Position numbers and translations under genes: made by a program. A stretch of DNA of 10,220 bases, from NCBI GenBank assembly GCA_002779235.1, contig PEXD01000035.1, positions 1 to 10,220 of the forward strand, read 5' to 3'. This DNA comes from Candidatus Woesearchaeota archaeon CG07_land_8_20_14_0_80_44_23. GTDB lineage: Archaea > Nanobdellota > Nanobdellia > Woesearchaeales > 0-14-0-80-44-23. A model generated the notes under the pieces. That model did no database searches. It had not been told where the DNA came from and saw only the letters and a list, made by a program, of their open reading frames with translations. Positions 6,066-10,220 of the stretch are shown here, one piece after another. How positions within the stretch are numbered: the stretch's first letter is position 1; each line of letters starts with the position of its first letter.

Positions 6066-6865
6066 TTTGCCATAATTTCTTTTAAGTCTTTATTATAAAT
6101 AGAGAAAGGATAATCTCTAACCGCATTTATCAAATATTGATAGAACTTATTAATTCTTACAGTATCTTTTGTTTTTGCAGAAATCTGTTTTTTAATGAAA
6201 GAAATCATCTTAAATACGTTATGCAAGAAATAGTAATCAAACATATTCGCTTCAAAGTCATATATCCCTTCTCTCACATTTTTAAATTTTTTTTCTTTTA
6301 AATATTTGACAAGGTAATATGAATACTCGATGAGTGCTTTCAATGTTATATTGGTGATACTATCCTCTTTTATCAAATCTTTCTCTCTAAATAAGTCAGT
6401 CATTTCAACAAGCACTTCATTCAGTTTCTGTTCTAATTTGAACTGGTCATCTACATCAACAAGCAGTATTGAGTGTTCATTTTCTGCAATAAGATTTGCA
6501 TTTAGCTTGCTCAATTCAAATATTGTGTTCTTCAAATCTTCAAAGTCTTCTTTTGTAAGGATTTTTGGGATTTTTTCCTCAATGACGCTCTTGAAAAGTT
6601 GCTTTCCTTGCGTCTTCAGAATGTATTTTTGAGGTGTTGTTCCTTTATAAGTATATGTTGAAACATCAAAATACTCATTGGATTTTAATGAAGATAATTC
6701 TGCATTATAAGAGCCATTTCTGTTTAGTTTAAACTGAATGTCAACAGGTATAAAAAAAAGGTTCAGCCGTGCTAAAAGTTTGTTCAATTTTGTTGTTGAA
6801 GAAACCTCGTTATTTGAAGAAAGCCCTAACACTAAACATATTGCCTCTTCTTTTGTTAAAATCAT
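6062..6865 (-). CDS. YwgA/Panacea-like winged-helix protein with helical C-terminus, candidate antitoxin
   Basis: The 267-residue protein has an N-terminal domain (about 1-95) patterned as T-K-L-N-K-L-L-A-R-L-N, FKLNRNGSYNAEL and KYILKTQGKQLF. This resembles YwgA- or Panacea-type domains: a helix that handles the K-L-Q-K-L motif, a [FY]-x-x-x-x-x-G-x-Y-[NS]-x-x-L element, then a wing ending in L-T-x-x-G. The rest (about 100-267) is predicted helical and charged, with no motif I know. Panacea domains neutralise diverse toxins, and here the partner is the overlapping downstream PIN-like gene; antitoxin-first order also fits. The start at 6865 is supported by GGAAAGGGTG (6871-6880 on the minus strand) and a TATA-like TTTAAAAA further up. 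The module is A+T-rich. It could instead be a transcription regulator or a defence sensor. Confidence 0.5.
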   Translation of the reverse strand: MILTKEEAICLVLGLSSNNEVSSTTKLNKLLARLNLFFIPVDIQFKLNRNGSYNAELSSLKSNEYFDVSTYTYKGTTPQKYILKTQGKQLFKSVIEEKIPKILTKEDFEDLKNTIFELSKLNANLIAENEHSILLVDVDDQFKLEQKLNEVLVEMTDLFREKDLIKEDSITNITLKALIEYSYYLVKYLKEKKFKNVREGIYDFEANMFDYYFLHNVFKMISFIKKQISAKTKDTVRINKFYQYLINAVRDYPFSIYNKDLKEIMAK

Positions 6866-6870
6866 CTAAG

Positions 6871-6911
6871 CACCCTTTCCATCTAAAATGTGGAACATGT
6901 AGTTTTTAAAT
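6871..6911 (-). promoter_or_regulatory. Promoter region of the YwgA-like/PIN operon
   Basis: On the minus strand a TATA-like TTTAAAAA lies at 6903-6910. A small inverted repeat ATGT-3-ACAT lies at 6888-6898, and a strong ribosome binding site GGAAAGGGTG at 6871-6880. The inverted repeat sits where an autoregulator would be expected to block initiation, but its arms are only 4 bp. Confidence 0.4.
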
Positions 6912-7100
6912 CTTGTTGTTTGACACTGCTAAAGTTCTCTTCTAATTATTTTTGCAGTTGTATTCCTAACCTGGCTTTTGTTTTATCCCTTCTTAGAGGA
7001 TTTCCTTATCATTGCAAGGATTAAAGAATAAAAATTAAAAACAATAAGCATTTAATAGTTCATAGAATTAAGGCAAGATATAGGGCTATATAAAAAGCAC
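6911..7100. other. Gene-free A+T-rich intergenic region
   Basis: About 190 bases lie between the divergent YwgA-like gene and the pcm region. I see no tRNA, repeat array or strong hairpin. TATA-like strings CATTTAATAG (7045-7054) and CTATATAAAA (7086-7095) lie just before the pcm reading frame. The former is better spaced for a start at 7101, the latter for the internal Met at 7125. Confidence 0.5.
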
Positions 7101-7184
7101 ATGGAAAAAAAGCTGGATGAAATAATGGATGATGAATTGAAGAAAAGGTTTTTGAGGGAGAAGGAATTTCTGGCAAAACAATGA
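7101..7184 (+). pseudogene. Severed N-terminus of pcm, ended by an in-frame TGA
   Basis: ATG at 7101 opens 27 codons (MEKKLDEIMDDELKKRFLRE then KEFLAKQ) and ends in TGA at 7182-7184. After the TGA the same frame continues SSFIDKRVIDAFMKVKRENFV straight into the methyltransferase, with no other stop. The helix before the TGA and I-D-x-R-V-I-D-A-F after it correspond to the N-terminal helices of isoaspartate methyltransferases (compare L-L-D-Q-L-R-A-Q-G-I-x-D-E-Q-V-L-N-A in E. coli Pcm). I read this as the original N-terminus cut off by a nonsense change. An independent 27-residue peptide is the alternative. Confidence 0.55.
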
Positions 7185-7220
7185 AGCTCTTTTATTGACA
7201 AGAGAGTCATAGATGCCTTT

Positions 7221-7784
7221 ATGAAGGTTAAAAGAGAGAATTTTGTTTTAAAGGAATTCCTGCAATACAGCTATGAAGATGCTCCGCTGCCAATTTTAGA
7301 CGAGCAGACAATATCGCAGCCGACAACTGTCATGATGATGACTGATGCCCTGGAAGTGAAAGAAGGGCAGAAGATTCTTGAAGTTGGAGCTGGCTCTGGC
7401 TATCAGGCAGCAATTCTGGCAGAACTGGCTGGAGAAAAGGGAAAAGTCATCACAACAGACATAATATCTGAAGTTTGCGAATTTGCAAGGGAAAACATTA
7501 GAAACGCGGGAATAAAAAACACAGAAGTAATCTGCTACGACGGCAGCACAGGATATGAAAAAGAAGCGCCTTATGACAGGATAATTGTCACAGCAGCATG
7601 CCCAAGAATTCCTCAGCCACTGATTGAGCAATTGAAATTAGAAGGCATAATAGTTGCGCCAGTTGCAACTATGTTCGGCCAGGAAATGCTTAAAGTGAGA
7701 AAGCACGAAACTTCGCTGGAGACAAAGAGCTTGGGATATTTTGTTTTTGTGCCCCTAAAAGGAAAATACGGCCTTAACAGATGA
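7221..7784 (+). CDS. pcm: Protein-L-isoaspartate O-methyltransferase (reading frame broken near the N-terminus)
   Basis: The enzyme repairs aged proteins by methylating isoaspartyl residues with S-adenosylmethionine in the cytoplasm. From the ATG at 7221 there are 187 residues. The family block EQTISQPTTV (28-37) is followed by SAM motif I KILEVGAGSGYQAAILAEL (51-69), an acidic residue for ribose binding in TTDIISEV, then YDRIIVTAACPRIPQPLIEQL and VPLKGKYG. All core motifs are present. What is missing are the first N-terminal helices, which lie upstream in the same frame beyond the TGA at 7182. The 7221 start has no good ribosome binding site (only AAGAGAG about 14 bases before), so expression from it is doubtful. 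The stop is TGA, as in psmB, so TGA is not generally reassigned. Converges on dcd. Confidence 0.88.
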   Translation: MKVKRENFVLKEFLQYSYEDAPLPILDEQTISQPTTVMMMTDALEVKEGQKILEVGAGSGYQAAILAELAGEKGKVITTDIISEVCEFARENIRNAGIKNTEVICYDGSTGYEKEAPYDRIIVTAACPRIPQPLIEQLKLEGIIVAPVATMFGQEMLKVRKHETSLETKSLGYFVFVPLKGKYGLNR

Positions 7785-7811
7785 AAATATCAGGGAAAAT
7801 GCCTGAAAATT

Positions 7812-7826
7812 CGTTTTTCTTCCTTA
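7812..7826 (+). terminator. T-rich tract between pcm and dcd
   Basis: CGTTTTTCTTCCTT lies between the convergent pcm and dcd stop codons. It is a plausible archaeal terminator for pcm, with no supporting hairpin. Confidence 0.35.
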
Positions 7827-7830
7827 ATTC

Positions 7831-8337
7831 TTACAGTGTCTGCTTTTTGAACTTTCCGGAGTAAGTTGCAGAGCCCTCGCAGCGCTCAAGAATTAGCTGG
7901 CAGAGCTTTTCTCCAGGGAAAATATCAAGGTTATTCGGCCCAGCATTATAAATTTCAAGCACCTGCTTATTTGACACTCCCGGCTGTATAAAAGGCGCAG
8001 TTATATGGACCATTAATCCCAGGCGTGCAAACCTGGACCTTGAATTAAGCCAGCCGCAAATATCATTGGGAAGCGTTATTTTCTCTTTGGTTATCCCAAG
8101 GATGAGCTGCCCCGGCTTCATCCTGAACCTCTTTTTCACATTGAATGCCCTTGTTATCTTCTTGTAGTCTGAGCGCCCTGTAACGCGGATTGCCCTGTCA
8201 ATGTTTTCAAAAACTCTTATCTTATTGCCAAGGGTCAGGTCAATTGAGGCAGGCCCGACTGAGTCCTTGCTAAACGGGCTTATCTTGATTCGTTTTGCTT
8301 TTATCTCTTTTAGGATTGCTTCGTGTGAAAGAATCAT
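7831..8337 (-). CDS. dcd: dCTP deaminase
   Basis: The 168-residue homotrimeric enzyme of the dUTPase superfamily converts dCTP to dUTP, feeding dTTP synthesis. Motifs in order are GPASIDLTLG (28-37), KPGQLILGIT (74-83), SRSRFARLGLMVHITA (99-114) with the nucleotide-binding Ser/Arg residues, and VLEIYNAG (126-133) with the catalytic Glu128. Next come FPGEKLCQLIL and the C-terminal lid GKFKKQ. The block IQPGVSNKQ has Gln118 where E. coli Dcd and bifunctional Dcd-Dut enzymes have Asp in I-D-P-G or I-D-A-G. That suggests a mono-functional deaminase or a variant subfamily rather than an enzyme that also hydrolyses dUTP. The start codon at 8337 has no Shine-Dalgarno, and the TATA spacing predicts a leaderless message. 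It is convergent with pcm and has its own promoter with a palindromic operator candidate. Confidence 0.9.
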   Translation of the reverse strand: MILSHEAILKEIKAKRIKISPFSKDSVGPASIDLTLGNKIRVFENIDRAIRVTGRSDYKKITRAFNVKKRFRMKPGQLILGITKEKITLPNDICGWLNSRSRFARLGLMVHITAPFIQPGVSNKQVLEIYNAGPNNLDIFPGEKLCQLILERCEGSATYSGKFKKQTL

Positions 8338-8350
8338 TGTAAATAATGAT

Positions 8351-8372
8351 TACTTCTGCAGAAGTATATAAA
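8351..8372 (-). promoter_or_regulatory. dcd promoter: TATA box overlapped by a perfect 16-bp palindrome
   Basis: TACTTCTGCAGAAGTA at 8351-8366 is a perfect 16-bp palindrome. On the minus strand the TATA-like ACTTTATATACTT (8362-8373) overlaps its right arm. The ATG at 8337 lies about 30 bases from the TATA centre, so initiation would fall at about 8340. A protein bound to the palindrome would block TBP/TFB. The regulator is unknown. Confidence 0.55.
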
Positions 8373-8464
8373 GTTTTTTCCAGAACATGCAATAAACATC
8401 TAAATGATGTCATAGAGTTTATTCCGCGCTTTATTCATTTGTTTAGAAATCGCAGTATTGCTTT

Positions 8465-9064
8465 TCATTCTGATGCTCCGTATTTGTTATCCATATATTC
8501 AGATGCGTAAGCGTATATCTCATTTGATTTTGCATATTGCATAGTTTCTTTCAGATGCTCCACCTTGAAACCGCTTTTTTCCTCAAAAGACAATCTGCCT
8601 ACCGGAATCAAGACAACATATTCCCCGATGGTAGCGCCAGATTCGACATAATTGGGAATCTCGTTCTTGTTGAAAAACTCTTTCCAGTATTTCAAATCCT
8701 TTTGCAGCACTTTGATGAAATACGGAGATTTTTCAAATCCCCTTTGGACATAGGAAAAGTCAGACCATATCTCAACTGCAGACAATCTGGTAAATGCGTA
8801 ATCCTTTTCTGCAGTCTTCATTATCTCAGGAACGCGGAATTCCAGCAATCCTTTTATTGCATCAGATGGATTGGCGCACAAATAAGCTCCTGAAGGCTGC
8901 TTTTTTATCCATCCGCTTCTCAATAACAAGGAGAATATTTTCTTTTTCATGCTTACCGACACTATCCAATCTAATTCAGACTGCCTGAACTCTTTATGAG
9001 TCCCGTGTTTTGAAAACAACAATGCATATGCTTTTAATCCGTATTGAGGTATTTCAATAGTCAT
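8465..9064 (-). CDS. AbiEi-like winged-helix protein, candidate antitoxin/autoregulator
   Basis: From the Met at 9064 the protein has 199 residues. An N-terminal winged-helix region (about 8-65) contains SMKKKIFSLLLRSGWIKKQPSGAYLC: a recognition helix, then a basic wing. A second domain has YAFTRLSAVEIWSDF, SPYFIKVLQKDLKYWKEFF and GEYVVLIPV, ending in YASEYMDNKYG. This layout resembles AbiEi-type antitoxins of type IV systems and related archaeal proteins. No AbiEii-type nucleotidyltransferase toxin is next to it, so it may be an orphan. The frame could be extended 32 residues to 9160, but that part (S-V-V-S-I-V-S-V-V-Q-S) comes from a short tandem repeat and from the promoter. TATA spacing and an operator-like palindrome fix the start at 9064, leaderless. 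AbiEi family membership is tentative; a DNA-binding N-terminus is more secure. Confidence 0.5.
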   Translation of the reverse strand: MTIEIPQYGLKAYALLFSKHGTHKEFRQSELDWIVSVSMKKKIFSLLLRSGWIKKQPSGAYLCANPSDAIKGLLEFRVPEIMKTAEKDYAFTRLSAVEIWSDFSYVQRGFEKSPYFIKVLQKDLKYWKEFFNKNEIPNYVESGATIGEYVVLIPVGRLSFEEKSGFKVEHLKETMQYAKSNEIYAYASEYMDNKYGASE

Positions 9065-9065
9065 A

Positions 9066-9086
9066 TAGTTACCTATTAGGTAACTA
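9066..9086. promoter_or_regulatory. 21-bp palindrome (10-bp perfect arms) at the start of the AbiEi-like gene
   Basis: TAGTTACCTA, one base, then TAGGTAACTA: both arms match perfectly. It fills the gap between the TATA box (9088-9097) and the start codon at 9064, covering the predicted transcription start. This is the classic position for a repressor, most likely the winged-helix protein it precedes. Confidence 0.65.
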
Positions 9087-9087
9087 C

Positions 9088-9097
9088 TATTTAAAGA
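9088..9097 (-). promoter_or_regulatory. TATA box of the AbiEi-like gene
   Basis: On the minus strand CTTTAAATAG is centred about 28 bases from the ATG at 9064. It directly abuts the palindrome, giving a leaderless start. Confidence 0.6.
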
Positions 9098-9109
9098 TTG
9101 CGTACAGCT

Positions 9110-9144
9110 CTGAACAACTGAAACAATTGAAACAACTGAAATAT
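9110..9144. repeat. Short 9-bp tandem repeat
   Basis: About three and a half units of [C/T]TGAAACAA, the first lacking one base and the last degenerate, lie upstream of the TATA box of the AbiEi-like gene. They could be an activator site or slippage-prone filler. Confidence 0.5.
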
Positions 9145-9255
9145 CCGTCATAAAACGCAAATGAACAAATATTCTTAATAAGCATTTTCCAAAGATGTCT
9201 CATGTCCTGTGAGAAGCTGCGGAAAAGACGGATTATTTACGGAATCTGGCGAATA

Positions 9256-9267
9256 AATGTTTTAAAG
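9256..9267 (+). promoter_or_regulatory. TATA box for radC
   Basis: AATGTTTTAAAGA is centred about 27 bases before the ATG at 9289. This predicts a leaderless transcript; no Shine-Dalgarno is present. Confidence 0.45.
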
Positions 9268-9288
9268 ATGCTTCACTCTTTTTCATAA

Positions 9289-9945
9289 ATGCGCATTAAG
9301 GATATAATTCCTGAAAATAGACCTAGAGAACGACTTGAAAGAGAAGGTCCTGCTGTCTTAACGTATGCTGAACTCTTAGCTGTAATACTGAAAACAGGCA
9401 GCAAGAATGAAAATGTTATTGATATGTCAAACAGGCTGATTTCAAAGTATGGAATTGATAAGCTTTCACAGTGCTCTTTACCTGAACTTCAGGAAATAAA
9501 TGGTATTGGAAAAGCTAAGGCTTGTCAGATTATTGCATTATTTGAGCTGAATAAAAGGAACAATTTCTCTAAACAAACAGGGAGACAGATAAAAACAGCC
9601 AAAGATGTATTTGAATACTGCTCTCCTAAACTATCTGGAGCTGATAAGGAGCATTTTATGATTCTTCATTTAGATACACACAATAGAGTGATTAAGGACG
9701 AAATTGTGTTTGTAGGAGCATTAGACAGCGCAATTGTTCATCCCCGCGAAATATTCAAATCAGCAATAAAAGAGAGCGCTTACGCAATAATACTTGTTCA
9801 TAATCATCCATCCGGAGATCCAGAGCCATCTGAAGAAGATAAAACAATAACTGAACGACTTTTTGAGGCAGGAGAACTGCTCGGAATAAAAGTCTTAGAT
9901 CACGTAATAATTGGAAAGGAAAAGTGGTATAGCTTTAAGAGTTAA
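9289..9945 (+). CDS. radC: RadC/UPF0758 family JAB-domain protein
   Basis: The 218-residue protein has the full RadC layout. The N-terminal IKDIIPENRPRERL and LTYAELLAVILKTGSK are followed by a helix-hairpin-helix element LQEINGIGKAKACQIIALFEL (67-87). The JAB/JAMM-like metal domain then shows Glu121, HNHPSGDPEPSEED (171-184) with H-x-H and Asp184, and DHVIIG. The metal-binding set is complete. The name comes from an old misassignment in DNA repair and the biochemical role is unsettled. The family is mainly bacterial and is often carried on mobile elements and in restriction or anti-defence loci. In an archaeon this suggests horizontal transfer. Its TAA interlocks with the stop of the convergent hsdR. 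The start agrees with the TATA box at 9256-9267. Confidence 0.93.
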   Translation: MRIKDIIPENRPRERLEREGPAVLTYAELLAVILKTGSKNENVIDMSNRLISKYGIDKLSQCSLPELQEINGIGKAKACQIIALFELNKRNNFSKQTGRQIKTAKDVFEYCSPKLSGADKEHFMILHLDTHNRVIKDEIVFVGALDSAIVHPREIFKSAIKESAYAIILVHNHPSGDPEPSEEDKTITERLFEAGELLGIKVLDHVIIGKEKWYSFKS

Positions 9946-10220
9946 TTATTTCTCTTTGACTCATACTTTTCTTTCTTATCGGCAACAGCGAAATTTGATG
10001 ACTCTTGCATTGCATATTCAGTTAGTGATGTTCTTACTGAATCATCTTCTGCCCATTTGTCTGAAAATAGCTCTGCCTGTTCTAAAACAAGATCTGTTGC
10101 CATTTGTGTCTTGTCTGGAGGATATCCATATTTTTTAAGCAGATGCTTAACCATTACTCTGAGTTTTGCCCTTACAGAGTCTCTTAATTTCCAGTCAATA
10201 GAAGTATTATCTTTAATTAA
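9942..10220 (-). CDS. hsdR: Type I restriction endonuclease subunit R, C-terminal end (continues beyond window)
   Basis: The frame is open to the right window edge and encodes about 92 residues. It reads IKDNTSIDWKLRDSVRAKLR, then VMVKHLLKKYGYPPDKT, then TDLVLEQAELFSDKWAEDD. This is the characteristic C-terminal end of HsdR (D-W-x-x-R-E-S-V-R-A-K-[LM]-R-x-x-[VI]-K-R-[IL]-L-x-K-Y-G-Y-P-P-D). HsdR is the translocating ATPase and nuclease of type I restriction-modification complexes and works with HsdM and HsdS, expected further right. A Met at 10154 is internal, not the start. The C-terminal tail past about residue 60 (SLTEYAMQESSNFAVADKK) is poorly conserved. The motor and nuclease domains are outside the window, so I cannot tell whether the gene is intact. 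Confidence 0.88.
   Translation of the reverse strand, partial: LIKDNTSIDWKLRDSVRAKLRVMVKHLLKKYGYPPDKTQMATDLVLEQAELFSDKWAEDDSVRTSLTEYAMQESSNFAVADKKEKYESKRNN

Noticed and set aside
6929..7012. Minus-strand frame MIRKSSKKG-stop-NKSQVRNTTAKIIRREL-stop, looking like a decayed basic protein
   Set aside because: It is interrupted by a stop after nine codons, is very short, and has no recognisable homology; chance in A+T-rich DNA cannot be excluded.
7182..7184. General reassignment of TGA to an amino acid
   Set aside because: TGA ends psmB and pcm at the expected C-termini, so it works as a stop in this genome.
9065..9160. N-terminal extension of the AbiEi-like protein to a start at 9160
   Set aside because: The extra residues are low-complexity Ser/Val derived from the 9-bp repeat and from the TATA box and palindrome; the leaderless promoter places the start at 9064.

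Overview
The window is archaeal chromosomal DNA. It encodes an archaeal 20S proteasome beta subunit next to the archaeal KH/metallo-beta-lactamase/beta-CASP transcription-termination factor (aCPSF1/FttA), and a Dph6-type diphthamide synthetase. Several genes have TTTAAATA-like TATA boxes about 25-30 bases before a leaderless start, and T-rich tracts stand in for hairpin terminators. Moderate A+T content, AGA/AGG arginine codons, short proteins, a minimal MscL and the dCTP deaminase variant would fit a small-genome (DPANN-like) archaeon or a metagenome-assembled relative. I cannot fix the lineage from this sequence alone.

Bases 1-1469 hold the 3' part of an ECF-transporter S-component-like membrane protein, then a damaged locus. 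The tail of a winged-helix regulator (minus strand) runs directly into the C-terminal half of a MacB/FtsX-type ABC permease (plus strand), and both genes lack their 5' ends at the same point, near base 695. Bases 1486-4896 are the conserved core: psmB, fttA and dph6, all plus strand. They are followed by a convergent mscL (minus).

Bases 5220-7100 look like accessory DNA. There is a possible C-terminal gene remnant overlapping a 37-residue hydrophobic peptide ORF. Next comes an A+T-rich two-gene minus-strand operon: a YwgA/Panacea-like winged-helix protein followed, with a 4-base overlap, by a PIN-like nuclease. This is the best candidate here for an undescribed toxin-antitoxin or defence module. 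Bases 7101-7784 carry a protein-L-isoaspartate methyltransferase whose reading frame is interrupted by an in-frame TGA near its N-terminus. dcd (dCTP deaminase) converges on it.

Bases 8338-10220 hold dcd's own promoter with a perfect 16-bp palindrome, then an AbiEi-like winged-helix protein (minus) whose TATA box abuts a 21-bp palindrome with 10-bp arms. A bacterial-type RadC gene (plus) follows, with its stop codon interlocked with that of a type I restriction endonuclease HsdR (minus, cut by the window end). This right end reads as the edge of a defence/mobile island. The housekeeping genes serve proteolysis, transcription termination, translation-factor modification, osmotic protection, protein repair and nucleotide metabolism. 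The accessory genes are regulators, nucleases and restriction components.
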